Shown here in pieces: positions 33,941 to 42,350 of a stretch of 64,000 nucleotides of DNA. The notes under the pieces are model-generated. The model ran no database searches. It had not been told where the DNA came from and worked only from the letters and a program-made list of their open reading frames with translations. The DNA is from Prauserella muralis (lineage in GTDB: Bacteria; Actinomycetota; Actinomycetes; Mycobacteriales; Pseudonocardiaceae). Within the stretch, counting starts at the first letter, position 1; the number at the start of each line of letters is the position of its first letter. The stretch spans positions 1-64,000 of the forward strand of contig NZ_MASW01000014.1 in assembly GCF_003202285.1 (NCBI RefSeq). Direction: 5' to 3'. A program made the position numbers and the translations under genes.

Positions 33941-35440
33941 TCAGTCGAGGTTCAGCCACACAGACTTCGTCTGTGTGTAGCCGAGCAACGCTTCCTCGCC
34001 GAGATCGCGTCCGTAGCCGGACGCCTTGAAACCGCCGAAGGGCGCGGCGGGGTCGATCATGTTGTACATGTTCACCCATACCGTGCCCGCATCCAATTCC
34101 GCTGCGACGCGGTGGGCCCGCCTCACGTCGTTGGTCCACACGCCCGCGGCCAATCCGTAGGCGCTCGCGTTGGCACGCCGAACCGCCTCGTTCTCGTCGT
34201 CAAACGACAGCACCGACAGCACCGGCCCGAAGATTTCCTCAGCCGCGATGGACATGTCGTCGCGGACCTGGGTGAACACGGTCGGGCTCAGGAAATTGCC
34301 GTTAGCCAGTACACCATTCGGGCGGTCACCACCGCACACCAGCGTCGCGCCTTCGCGCAGCCCCGACTCGACATACCCCTGCACGCGCTCCAGCTGTTTC
34401 GGCGAGATGAGCGGGCCCATCTCGGTGTCGTCGGCCAGTCCATGACCCAGTTGGATCGCTTTCGCCGCCGAAGCCAGCTCCTGTACCAGCTCGTCGTGAA
34501 CGTCGCGATGCACGAACAGCCGTGATCCGGCGCAGCACACCTGCCCTTGGTTCATGAAGATCCCGGTCAGCGCGCCTTGTGCCGCGGCGGCAAGGTCGGC
34601 GTCCGGGAAGACGATGTTCGCCGACTTCCCACCCAGTTCCAGCGTCAGCTTCTTCAGGTGTGGCGCGCTCGCGGTGACGATGCGCCTGCCGGTGTCCGTC
34701 GAACCAGTGAACGAGATCTTGGCCACGCCGGGGTGATCGATCAGCGCCTGTCCCGCCTCGGGCCCGTAGCCGGTGACCAGGTTCATCGCGCCGGGAGGCA
34801 GCCCAGCCTCGAGTGCCAACTCCACCATCCGCAGGGCGCTCAACGAGGTGAACTCGGACGGCTTGAGGACGACGGTGTTCCCGGCCGCCAGCGCCGGTGC
34901 CACCTTCCACGATGCGATGAGCAACGGGAAATTCCAGGGCACGATCGCGCCGACGACGCCGAGGGGTTCCCGCCGAGTATAAACCAGTGCCTCTCCGACC
35001 GGAGGAGAGACCGGCACGGTTTGCCCGGTCAGTTTCGTCGTCCAGCCACCGTAGTAGCGCCAGACCTGCGCCGCGAGCGCGACGTCGACGTACATCGACT
35101 CGGTGAACGGCTTTCCGTTGTCCAGGGTTTCGAGCGTCGCCAATTCCTCGGCATGGGCGTCCAGTATCGTCGCGATGTCGAGCAGAACATGCCCGCGGGC
35201 TGCCGCGCTCATCGCTCGCCATTCTCCGAAGGCCGACTGCGCCGAGGCGACCGCCTCGTCGACGTCGGGCTTCCCGCCGGCCGCAATGCTGGTCAACGTC
35301 GCACCGGTCGCGGGGTCCTGAGTCGTGATCTGGCCGTTCCCGGTCGCACTTCGCTGCTCCGCACCGACCACGATGCTGTCCGAAGCCCTGCCGAGAAATC
35401 GCTGGACGGATTCCGGAACGTCAACGGTCATTGTTGTCAT
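33941..35440 (-). CDS. Aldehyde dehydrogenase
   Basis: The 499-residue aldehyde dehydrogenase has the catalytic Cys in NQGQVCCAGSRLF, the Glu base in LELGGKSANIVF, the cofactor turn in ISFTGSTDTGRR, and EEIFGPVLSVLSF and PFGGFKASGYGRD. All key residues are present. The ATG at 35440 lies only 2 nt after the stop of the sigma-factor gene, so translation is probably coupled. The role inferred from the operon is oxidation of the aldehyde produced by the NDMA-type alcohol dehydrogenase to a carboxylic acid for the downstream ligase. Confidence 0.93.
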   Translation of the reverse strand: MTTMTVDVPESVQRFLGRASDSIVVGAEQRSATGNGQITTQDPATGATLTSIAAGGKPDVDEAVASAQSAFGEWRAMSAAARGHVLLDIATILDAHAEELATLETLDNGKPFTESMYVDVALAAQVWRYYGGWTTKLTGQTVPVSPPVGEALVYTRREPLGVVGAIVPWNFPLLIASWKVAPALAAGNTVVLKPSEFTSLSALRMVELALEAGLPPGAMNLVTGYGPEAGQALIDHPGVAKISFTGSTDTGRRIVTASAPHLKKLTLELGGKSANIVFPDADLAAAAQGALTGIFMNQGQVCCAGSRLFVHRDVHDELVQELASAAKAIQLGHGLADDTEMGPLISPKQLERVQGYVESGLREGATLVCGGDRPNGVLANGNFLSPTVFTQVRDDMSIAAEEIFGPVLSVLSFDDENEAVRRANASAYGLAAGVWTNDVRRAHRVAAELDAGTVWVNMYNMIDPAAPFGGFKASGYGRDLGEEALLGYTQTKSVWLNLD

Positions 35441-35442
35441 CG

Positions 35443-36153
35443 TCAACTGCCTTTCTCTCCTCCGGACGGTGCCGGCTGCACGCGACGCCGCCCATCCGCA
35501 GATCCGCCAATCAACTCGCCAAGACGACGAATCGCCCGATACTGCAGAGCACGCGCCGCACCGGGTTCGCGGTCCAGTATTCTCGCGGTCTCGTTGACCG
35601 AAAGATCGCAGAAGAACCGCAGCACAAGACACGTCCGCTGGTCATCGGCGAGTAATCCCAGGCACCGGATCAGTTCCGCTCGCGCGATCCCGAGAATGAC
35701 GAGCTCCTCCGGCGTCTCGTGACCGGAGGCGTCCGGAAGCTCGTCGACCGTGACCTCATGCCGCACGGACCCGGACTTCGTGTGGTCGAAGATGATATTG
35801 CGGGCGATGGTGAGGAACCACGCGCCCGCATCTCGTCCCCGGTACTCCAGCGAGTTGATTGCCCGCAGCGCCCGCGCGAACGTCTCGCTGGTGACGTCCT
35901 CGGCTAGGTGCCGATCGCGGACACGGGATAGGGCAAAGCGGTGAACGCTGGTCGCGAATCTGTCGTACAGCACGGCATACGCCGACGCGTCTCCTCGTTG
36001 AGCCGCACGAACAAGCACCCAGTTGTCAGCGGACAGGTCCACGACATCACCGCCGGCCTGTCCGTCATCGGCGGCGCTGCGTGCTCCTCGTTGAGCCACA
36101 GCGGTTGAGCCCACACTCACTCCTCGTGATGCGGCATCGCGATCGCGACGCAC
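35443..36153 (-). CDS. ECF-type RNA polymerase sigma factor
   Basis: The open frame gives up to 236 residues. Region 2 is YAVLYDRFATSVHRFALSRV followed by AEDVTSETFARALRAI and AWFLTIARNIIFDHTK. Region 4 is LIRCLGLLADDQRTCLVLRF with LSVNETARILDREPGAARAL. The start is uncertain: the GTG at 36153 opens the frame, and later GTGs at about 36120 and 36114 behind GAGGAG are plausible. No anti-sigma gene with a membrane helix lies next to it. It sits inside a catabolic operon between ferredoxin and aldehyde dehydrogenase genes, so it probably redirects transcription to a set of genes for the same substrate. Its promoter target is unknown. Confidence 0.88.
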   Translation of the reverse strand: MRRDRDAASRGVSVGSTAVAQRGARSAADDGQAGGDVVDLSADNWVLVRAAQRGDASAYAVLYDRFATSVHRFALSRVRDRHLAEDVTSETFARALRAINSLEYRGRDAGAWFLTIARNIIFDHTKSGSVRHEVTVDELPDASGHETPEELVILGIARAELIRCLGLLADDQRTCLVLRFFCDLSVNETARILDREPGAARALQYRAIRRLGELIGGSADGRRRVQPAPSGGEKGS

Positions 36154-36165
36154 CTTCGACCTTGA

Positions 36166-36486
36166 CTAGTCCTCCTTGGGAGGGAGCGTTTTCACGAACT
36201 CGGTGTCGGGTATCGGGGTATCCACTTTGGTCGATCCTCCCGGTGACCCGATCCCCGTAAACGCCTGCTGCGCCGACTCCTGGAATGGTTTCCATTCCTC
36301 GTCAACGTGTTGTGCGGGACGGATGGCCTCTACTGGGCATACCGGCTCGCAGGCCGCGCAGTCGATGCATTCCGTCGGGTGGATGTACAGCATCCGTTCG
36401 CCCTCGTAGATGCAATCGACCGGGCATTCCTCGATGCACGTCATGTCCTTGACGTCGACACACGGCTCGCCGATCACGAACGCCAT
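36166..36486 (-). CDS. fdxA: Ferredoxin, FdxA (7Fe) type
   Basis: The 106-residue protein is close to actinobacterial FdxA: EPCVDVKDMTCIEECPVDCI with the [3Fe-4S]-type spacing, and TECIDCAACEPVCPVEAI with the CxxCxxC and final CP of a [4Fe-4S] cluster. The C-terminal extension is normal for the type. Its start overlaps the end of the ferredoxin reductase gene by 13 bp, so the two are co-translated. It most likely carries electrons from that reductase to a partner; the adjacent R2lox is the obvious candidate. Confidence 0.93.
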   Translation of the reverse strand: MAFVIGEPCVDVKDMTCIEECPVDCIYEGERMLYIHPTECIDCAACEPVCPVEAIRPAQHVDEEWKPFQESAQQAFTGIGSPGGSTKVDTPIPDTEFVKTLPPKED

Positions 36487-37547
36487 CCTGCGACCTCCTT
36501 GCTTCGCGGCTGTGCAGAATTTCCCTCGGGCGCCAACGGTTCCGACGCGGGCACGAGATCACTCGAATGCCCGGGAGCAAGAGTCGCGTCCGGATTCAAC
36601 TCGACGGCAGCGTTGTTCACGGCGAGCGCCACCTCGCCGAAACCGACGGCGATCAATTTCACCTTGCCCGGAAAGGTCGCCGCGTCCCCAGCGGCATAGA
36701 CGCGCGGCAGATTCGTACGCATCCGGGTGTCGACGCGGATGGCCCGCCCCTCCATCTCAAGGCCCCACCCGGCGATCGGGCCGAGGTCCATCAGAAAACC
36801 CAGTGCGGCGACCACGACCTGAGCCTTCAGCTCCCGCGCGCCGTCCTCCCCGCGCACAGTGACGTCCACGCTCTCCACGCTGTCGTTACCACGAACCGCG
36901 GTAACGGTGGCGTCGAGCACCAGGTGGCACGGACTGTCCTTCACCTGCGCGACCGAATGTTCGTGCGCCCGGAACTGCTTGCGACGGTGCACGAGGGTGA
37001 CCGACCGGGCACGCGGAACCGCGGCCAGTGCCCAGTCCAGCGCCGAGTCGCCACCGCCCACCACGACGACATCCTTGCCGTCGAACACCTCCAGCTGCGG
37101 GACGAAGTAGCAGAGCCCGCGCCCGAGAAGCTCCTCACCTGCTGGTAGCGGACGCGGGGTCACCGAACCCACTCCGGAGGTGACGATCACGGCTCTCGTG
37201 TTGACGACGACACCCGAGGAGGTCGTCACCCGCCAGCCATCGGCAACTTCCCGGATGTCGCTCGCCTGCTGAGACAACAGGAATCGGGGGCCGAACGGTT
37301 TCGCCTGCTCGAGGAGGTTGCGGATCAGCTGCTGCCCCTGAACAGCGGGCAGGCCTGCGATGTCGTAGATGTTCTTCTCGGGGTAGATCGCCTGTACCTG
37401 ACCACCGGCCTCCGGTAGCGGATCCACCAACGCCGTGGTAAGCCCACGAAAACCCGCGTAGTAGGCACCGAACAAGCCCACGGGCCCGGCGCCGACGAAC
37501 AACACGTCAACGGTGACCTCGCCAGCTGGCGCGGTTGTTGTGCCCAT
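36474..37547 (-). CDS. Thioredoxin reductase-like ferredoxin-NAD(P)+ reductase
   Basis: The 357-residue flavoprotein belongs to the two-domain TrxR-like FNR group. The FAD motif is FVGAGPVGLFGAYYAGFRG, and GGQVQAIYPEKNIYDIAGLP is characteristic of these reductases. The NAD(P) motif is VVVGGGDSALDWALA, with HRRKQFRAHE behind it, and RVYAAGDAATFPGKVKLI is the second FAD contact. The redox-active CxxC of thioredoxin reductases is absent, as expected. The ATG at 37547 was chosen because homology begins there. It overlaps the ferredoxin gene and follows R2lox, with a hairpin in the 109-bp gap. Confidence 0.9.
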   Translation of the reverse strand: MGTTTAPAGEVTVDVLFVGAGPVGLFGAYYAGFRGLTTALVDPLPEAGGQVQAIYPEKNIYDIAGLPAVQGQQLIRNLLEQAKPFGPRFLLSQQASDIREVADGWRVTTSSGVVVNTRAVIVTSGVGSVTPRPLPAGEELLGRGLCYFVPQLEVFDGKDVVVVGGGDSALDWALAAVPRARSVTLVHRRKQFRAHEHSVAQVKDSPCHLVLDATVTAVRGNDSVESVDVTVRGEDGARELKAQVVVAALGFLMDLGPIAGWGLEMEGRAIRVDTRMRTNLPRVYAAGDAATFPGKVKLIAVGFGEVALAVNNAAVELNPDATLAPGHSSDLVPASEPLAPEGNSAQPRSKEVAGWRS

Positions 37548-37583
37548 CTCTTGCTGCCTCGATTCTGGTGACCTTGCCGACGC

Positions 37584-37628
37584 GAACTGTTCGCCCGGGT
37601 CGGGTCTCCGCCCCCGGACGAACAGTTC
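37584..37628 (-). terminator. Intercistronic hairpin between R2lox and the reductase gene
   Basis: GAACTGTTCG at 37584-37593 pairs perfectly with CGAACAGTTC at 37619-37628. After one mismatch the stem can continue with CCGG/CCGG, leaving a loop of about 15 nt. It starts 28 nt after the R2lox stop. It could attenuate transcription so that more R2lox than reductase is made, or end the message. Confidence 0.6.
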
Positions 37629-37656
37629 CACGGAACAGTGCTCGGAGCGCGTCGGC

Positions 37657-38640
37657 TCAGGACACGGCCGCAAGCGACTTCGCCACGGCCTTCTCGTCCT
37701 CCTCGGCGAAGGTGTCCTCAAGCTGCATAGGCGAGTAGTCCTCGTCGATCTCCTCGACGGGGCGGCCCCGTGCCCCCTCGATCGACTCCAGCCGACGGTT
37801 GATCTTGTCCATGCCATAGTCGGTCATCTCGTCGAGATCGATACCGAACGGGGCCCGCGCAGCTTCGAACTGGTCGAACAGCTTCACGATCAAACTCATC
37901 GCTGGCTCGATTAGTTCCTGCATCCGCTCCTCAACGACCTCCCAGGTCCGCTCGTCCGCGGCGACGTGACGGCGGCACGTGAAGGTACCCCACGCCATGT
38001 GCCTGCGCTCGTCGTCGCCGATGTACTTGATGAGCTGCTGCATGCCCGGCAGGATGTTCCTGCTCGCGCATACCTTCGCCCATCCGAAGTAGCCGGTGAG
38101 GGCGAGACAACCCTCGACGACGTGGTTGTAGGTAATCGAGGCACGCACCTGCGCCGCGGGCGACGGGTCCTTCTCCAAGGCGTACAGGGACTTGGGCAGT
38201 TCCTCGGCGAAGATTGTCTGGTATGGCTGGCTGTACTCCACGTACTCATGCAGGTCCGTGCCGAGCCCGACGGCGTCGAACCACAGTCGGAAAGACTGCA
38301 TGTGCTTGGCCTCTTCGAAGGTGAACTGGGTGAGGTAGGCCTCGTCGGCCAGCCGTCCCTCTGCCGCCATGGCCGCCATGAACGGCTGGAGGTCCTGAGC
38401 GACCGACTCCTCCCCGGCCATGAACTGTGAGGCAAGGATGCAGGTCAACTTCTTCTCGTCCGGCGACATCGCGGCGAAGTCCGCGGCGTCCTGCGAAAAG
38501 TCGATCGTTTCCGGGTCCCAGAATTTCTTGTTTCCCTTCCGGAACAGCCGCATAGGGAAGGATTCCATGCGTAGGCCGCCCTCACAGAGGCTGCCATACC
38601 CATTCCGCTTACCGTGCTGGATGACGCGGTCGATTGCCAT
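37657..38640 (-). CDS. R2-like ligand-binding oxidase (R2lox)
   Basis: The 327-residue ferritin-like protein is very close to mycobacterial R2lox (Rv0233). By comparison with that family the metal ligands are Glu77, Glu110, His113, Glu176, Glu211 and His214 (segments AGEESV, FEEAKH, NHVVEG, GDDERRHM). The residues that form the Val-Tyr ether crosslink are both present, Val80 and Tyr171 (ITYNHVVEG). Known R2lox proteins assemble a Mn/Fe centre, activate O2 and hold a fatty-acid-like ligand; no physiological reaction is known. The C-terminal ARGRPVEEIDEDYSPMQLED is also family-typical. The ATG at 38640 is used rather than 38664. The gene follows an NDMA-type alcohol dehydrogenase and precedes a reductase and ferredoxin. 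Confidence 0.93.
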   Translation of the reverse strand: MAIDRVIQHGKRNGYGSLCEGGLRMESFPMRLFRKGNKKFWDPETIDFSQDAADFAAMSPDEKKLTCILASQFMAGEESVAQDLQPFMAAMAAEGRLADEAYLTQFTFEEAKHMQSFRLWFDAVGLGTDLHEYVEYSQPYQTIFAEELPKSLYALEKDPSPAAQVRASITYNHVVEGCLALTGYFGWAKVCASRNILPGMQQLIKYIGDDERRHMAWGTFTCRRHVAADERTWEVVEERMQELIEPAMSLIVKLFDQFEAARAPFGIDLDEMTDYGMDKINRRLESIEGARGRPVEEIDEDYSPMQLEDTFAEEDEKAVAKSLAAVS

Positions 38641-38721
38641 GTCACATCCTCGATTCGAATACACGCCGGATAGGGCGGGAATAACTTGGCGACGATAACT
38701 GTTTCTGTCGACTTAGGAGTT

Positions 38722-39834
38722 TCAGAAGCGGATCATTCCGCGGATGTTCTTTCCGTCACGCATGTCCTGGTATCCCTGGTTGATGTCCTCCAGCTGATAC
38801 TCAGCGGTCACCAGTTCGTCGAGCTTGAGTTGGCCGAGGTTGTACAACTCAAGCAGTCGCGGAATGTCATGCTGCGGATTCGAGGATCCGAACAGCGCGC
38901 CCCGGATCTGCTTCTCGTAGAGCGTGAGTTCGAAGAGGTTGCCGCTCATCGTGTGCTCGTCCGGATGGCCGATCGCGGTGACGATCACACGCCCACGCTT
39001 GCCCACCAGACTCAAAGCGGGCTCGATGTAGGAGCCCTCGGCGACGTCGGTGGTGAGCACGCATACGTCAGCGAGCTGCCCGCGGGTCAACTCGCTGACC
39101 ACGTTCCACGCTTCGTCCATCGACTCGGCCGTGTGCGTGGCCCCGAACTCGCCCGCCTTGGCACGTTTGTACTCGACCGGATCAACGGCGACGATGGCAC
39201 GCGCGCCGGCGGCCCGTGCTCCTTGGATGGCATTGACACCGATGCCACCGGCCCCGACCACGACGACCACGTCGCCGGCACGCACTTCGCCGGCCCGGGT
39301 GGCGCTACCGAATCCGGTCGTGACCCCACACCCGACAAGGGCGGCCTTCTCCAGCGGAAACCCTTCGTCGATCTTCACCACCGAGGCGGCGGGCACCACC
39401 GTGCGCTCGGAAAAGGTACCCAGCAGGCACATCTGGCCCGCGTCCTCGCCGCGAGTATGGAACCGGTAGGTGCCGTCCAGCTGCGGCCCGAGGATCACCG
39501 CGCCACCCAGATCGCAGAGGTTCGTCATGCCACGGGCGCAGTAGGAGCACTTGCCGCATGCCGGGAGAAAGCTCAAGACAACAGGATCGCCTTCGGCCAC
39601 CTCGGTCACGTTCGCGCCCACCGCCTCAACGATGCCGGCGCCTTCATGTCCACCCACGACCGGGAACGGGATCGGGATGTCGCCGGTGACGAGGTGCTCG
39701 TCGGAATGACACAATCCGCTGGCGGCCAGTTTGACCTGGACCTCACCCTCGTTCGGCGGGTCGAGGTCGATCTCTTCGACCTGCCACTTCTCGTTGAGGC
39801 CCCACAAGACGGCGGCCTTGGTCTTCATCGACAT
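38722..39834 (-). CDS. NDMA-dependent-type alcohol dehydrogenase
   Basis: The 370-residue zinc alcohol dehydrogenase is of the actinobacterial nicotinoprotein (NDMA-dependent) group: GLCHSDEHLVTGDIPIPFPV, GGHEGAGIVEAVG, and RFHTRGEDAGQMCLLGTFSE, all typical. Zinc ligands are Cys42 and His63/Glu64, with structural Cys93, 96, 99 and 107. The NAD site is VVGAGGIGVNAIQGARAAGA. In this group the cofactor stays bound and electrons pass to another acceptor. The ATG at 39834 follows AAGGAGA; a second ATG lies at 39828. It is first in the R2lox operon. Medium- or long-chain primary alcohols are usual substrates. Confidence 0.92.
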   Translation of the reverse strand: MSMKTKAAVLWGLNEKWQVEEIDLDPPNEGEVQVKLAASGLCHSDEHLVTGDIPIPFPVVGGHEGAGIVEAVGANVTEVAEGDPVVLSFLPACGKCSYCARGMTNLCDLGGAVILGPQLDGTYRFHTRGEDAGQMCLLGTFSERTVVPAASVVKIDEGFPLEKAALVGCGVTTGFGSATRAGEVRAGDVVVVVGAGGIGVNAIQGARAAGARAIVAVDPVEYKRAKAGEFGATHTAESMDEAWNVVSELTRGQLADVCVLTTDVAEGSYIEPALSLVGKRGRVIVTAIGHPDEHTMSGNLFELTLYEKQIRGALFGSSNPQHDIPRLLELYNLGQLKLDELVTAEYQLEDINQGYQDMRDGKNIRGMIRF

Positions 39835-39897
39835 CGTCTCCTTCGACTCTGAAGGGCTTCTTCCCCCAGCGTATGGGGAATGCGCACCCGGCAATAC

Positions 39898-39922
39898 GGG
39901 CCATCCGTGCCGCGAGTGGCCC
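39898..39922. promoter_or_regulatory. Inverted repeat upstream of the R2lox operon
   Basis: GGGCCA at 39898-39903 and TGGCCC at 39917-39922 are 6-bp perfect arms with a 13-bp spacer, 64 bp upstream of the first gene. The stretch ACGGGCCA also occurs near 57238, upstream of the Mce operon. It is a candidate operator for the neighbouring response regulator, on position only. Confidence 0.35.
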
Positions 39923-40017
39923 ATGAAGGCCACGGACAGTGTGGGCCGCGCAAGATCGGTCGAGGCCCAGTTGGTCTGGGCGCACCATCGCCACCCCCTG
40001 GCGCTCGTGGTGCGGAC

Positions 40018-41418
40018 CTATGGGTGAGGCGACTGGGTGGGTGGGCGACCAGCCAGCGTCCGCACGGGCAATGTCACGCGCACGGCCAACCCGCCTCCGG
40101 CGGCCTCCTGAAAGTCGATCGTGCCGTTCAGCGCCTGGATGATCTGGTCGACGATCCACAGGCCGAGACCTGCGGTGCCTCGTTCCTGCCCGGCCTGCGC
40201 GAACTTGGCGGTGAGCTCGACGGCGCGGTCAAGGGGCATTCCCGGCCCTCGGTCGGCGATCTCCAGTGACAGCGAGCCTTGGTCAAGGTTCGCGATGACA
40301 CTGACCGGCTGGTCACGGCCGTGGCGGGATGCGTTCTCCAGCAGGTTTGTGACGACCCTGCGGACGAGCTGGGCATCAAGTTGGGCGTGGGCGTTCGATG
40401 GCGAGACGATCAATCGAAGTCGTTCACGCGGCAGGCCAGCTGCGTCAGCAGCCATGAGTATGAATTCGTGCACGTTCACCACCCGAAGGTGCCCTGTGCT
40501 GAAGGCTGGTCGCCGGCTGGCTGCGACGTCGGCCAGCGCGTTGAGCATGGCCGACAGGTGCTCGACGTGCGCGGTCAACAAAGCGAGGCGGGGGTCGGCG
40601 GACTGCGCCGTGCCACCGGTCTCCCGCGACAGATCACGGACCAGCGCATCCAAGGATGTTACAGGTGTGCGGAACTCGTGGAGGATCACGCGCAGCCCAG
40701 TCTGCTGCGCGTCGTAGGAGGCCGTCAGGCGAGTCCGGAGATCGCGCTCTTCGTCGGCCACGATGCGCGCGGCGGCGGTCTCCGCCTGAGCTAGGCCGCG
40801 GGCGCGTTCGGCGTGCTCGTTCAGCAAGACGAGCCCCGAGGCGAGCGCACCGGTGAAGAGCAGGTACAGCGCCCACCACACCCCGGCTAGGAGGCGATCG
40901 TGGGTTGGGCCGCTCGTGGGGTTCACCGTCAGCGCGATTGTGACGAAGCAGCCGCCGAGCAGCAGGGCCACTCCCAGCGTGCTGATAAAGGACAGTCGGG
41001 CAGCCGCGGCGACGATGACCAGAAACAGGATAGACACCGCTGGGCTTTGCGCGCCGCCGGATGACGCCACGATCCCCGACGCCAGCCCCGCGTCCAGGAC
41101 GGTGATGATCGCAGCCGGCACTCGACCCTCGACCTCCCAGGTGGGATGTCCCAACATGACGGTCGAGTAGACCGTCGCGATGCCGACGAGATACCATGCC
41201 GCCGCCGTGTGCTGGACGAACGGGCTGGACCCCACCAGCAGGAGCACCGCCGCTGAGAGCACGACGCCGACCCGGACCCAGACGGTGATCAAACCGACCG
41301 GACGCAGCGTGTCGCCAGGATCCGGCTGCCCCGCCAGGTACCGGCGTGACCGAGGCGCTCGCCACCAGCTCATCGCGGTAGCGGGCACCTGCGTCGCGCC
41401 CACGTGGTCGTCTGGCAT
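40018..41418 (-). CDS. Sensor histidine kinase
   Basis: This 466-residue membrane sensor kinase has an N-terminal half with about six hydrophobic helices (roughly residues 42-210) and no large extracellular loop, which suggests sensing within or near the membrane. The phosphoacceptor box is LHEFRTPVTSLDALVRDL, the N box NLLENASRHGRD, the G1 box EIADRGPGMP and the G2 box GTAGLGLWIVDQII. All catalytic motifs are present. The gene is divergent from a LuxR-type response regulator with 38 bp between the starts. A lipid-like signal would fit the surrounding import and oxidation genes, but nothing in the sequence shows this. Confidence 0.9.
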   Translation of the reverse strand: MPDDHVGATQVPATAMSWWRAPRSRRYLAGQPDPGDTLRPVGLITVWVRVGVVLSAAVLLLVGSSPFVQHTAAAWYLVGIATVYSTVMLGHPTWEVEGRVPAAIITVLDAGLASGIVASSGGAQSPAVSILFLVIVAAAARLSFISTLGVALLLGGCFVTIALTVNPTSGPTHDRLLAGVWWALYLLFTGALASGLVLLNEHAERARGLAQAETAAARIVADEERDLRTRLTASYDAQQTGLRVILHEFRTPVTSLDALVRDLSRETGGTAQSADPRLALLTAHVEHLSAMLNALADVAASRRPAFSTGHLRVVNVHEFILMAADAAGLPRERLRLIVSPSNAHAQLDAQLVRRVVTNLLENASRHGRDQPVSVIANLDQGSLSLEIADRGPGMPLDRAVELTAKFAQAGQERGTAGLGLWIVDQIIQALNGTIDFQEAAGGGLAVRVTLPVRTLAGRPPTQSPHP

Positions 41419-41456
41419 CTGAACCCCACTGGTTACAGTCGTATTAAGGTTAGGCC

Positions 41457-42125
41457 ATGGATGGTGATAAGCTGGTGGTGGTCATCGTCGACGACCACGA
41501 TCTGTTCACACAGGGCTTGGCTCTGTTGCTGGAGAGCCGGGTCGGCGATCGTATCTCGGTCGCAGGGTCGACCAGCCGGCCGGAGGAAGCGGCCGCGCTG
41601 GTCGGTTCGACTGGCGCCGGTCTGGCGATCGTCGATCTCGCCATGCCGCCGATCGGCGGCGTGGCGGCAGTCCGGCACATCAAGTCGCGCCATCCGGACA
41701 CCAGGATCTTGGCGCTGTCGGGCACCACCGATCGGGGTTTGGCGGAGGAGGCATTGTTGGCGGGCGCCGACGGTTACCTGTCGAAGTCCGCGGACCCCGA
41801 CACGCTCGTCGCCCCATTACTAAGCGTCGCGGCCGGTTTCCGAGTCGTCGAACCAGATCTGTTCACCGCGCTGCTGGATGGCATCCGCCGCCCGCCGGAA
41901 ACGATTCTCCAGAGATTGGATACCGAGGAGATGCGCCTGTGGGGCTTGCTCGCGCGGGGCGCCGAGACCATCGAAATCGCCGAACGGATGCTGGTCTCCG
42001 AGCGTACGGCCAAACGCATGATCGCGGCCCTGTTACACAAGCTCGACGTCGGGAGCCGCGCGGAAGCCGCGGGACTGGCTGGATACTATGGGCTGATCGA
42101 CCGGCCCAAGGATACGGGCGTCTGA
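41457..42125 (+). CDS. LuxR/NarL-type response regulator
   Basis: The protein has 222 residues. The receiver domain has acidic residues VDDHD (12-15), phosphoacceptor Asp60 in AIVDLAMPP and the Lys in LSKSADP. The C-terminal LuxR helix-turn-helix is ARGAETIEIAERMLVSERTA with KRMIAALLHKLDVGSRAEAA. It is the partner of the divergent histidine kinase. The short shared promoter region (41419-41456) implies coordinated expression. Likely targets are the operons on either side (R2lox and Mce), by position only. Confidence 0.9.
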   Translation: MDGDKLVVVIVDDHDLFTQGLALLLESRVGDRISVAGSTSRPEEAAALVGSTGAGLAIVDLAMPPIGGVAAVRHIKSRHPDTRILALSGTTDRGLAEEALLAGADGYLSKSADPDTLVAPLLSVAAGFRVVEPDLFTALLDGIRRPPETILQRLDTEEMRLWGLLARGAETIEIAERMLVSERTAKRMIAALLHKLDVGSRAEAAGLAGYYGLIDRPKDTGV

Positions 42126-42137
42126 GACATGCCGGCA

Positions 42138-42350
42138 TCAAGGTCCCCACAAGGCCAGAACGGACACGACGACGAAGGCAGCCGCCACCACCTGTGCGGC
42201 GACCGCACCCCGGCGCAGCACCCGCGCGCGGCGGGCGCGTTCCCGGGCACCGAGCGCCGCAGGTACCGCCGTGTCGGCATTCCGCAAGCCCCACCGGCCG
42301 AGCAACACGAGTAGTACCGCCAGCACGAGCAGGGGACCCGCCGTGCTCAC
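42138..42350 (-). CDS. Small membrane protein at the end of the Mce operon
   Basis: The 70-residue protein has two hydrophobic helices (about residues 4-20 and 50-69) separated by a strongly basic loop (GARERARRARVLRRG). It has no known family. Its start overlaps the PpiC-like gene by ATGA, so it belongs to the Mce operon. It may be a small accessory of the transporter in the cytoplasmic membrane. Confidence 0.65.
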   Translation of the reverse strand: MSTAGPLLVLAVLLVLLGRWGLRNADTAVPAALGARERARRARVLRRGAVAAQVVAAAFVVVSVLALWGP

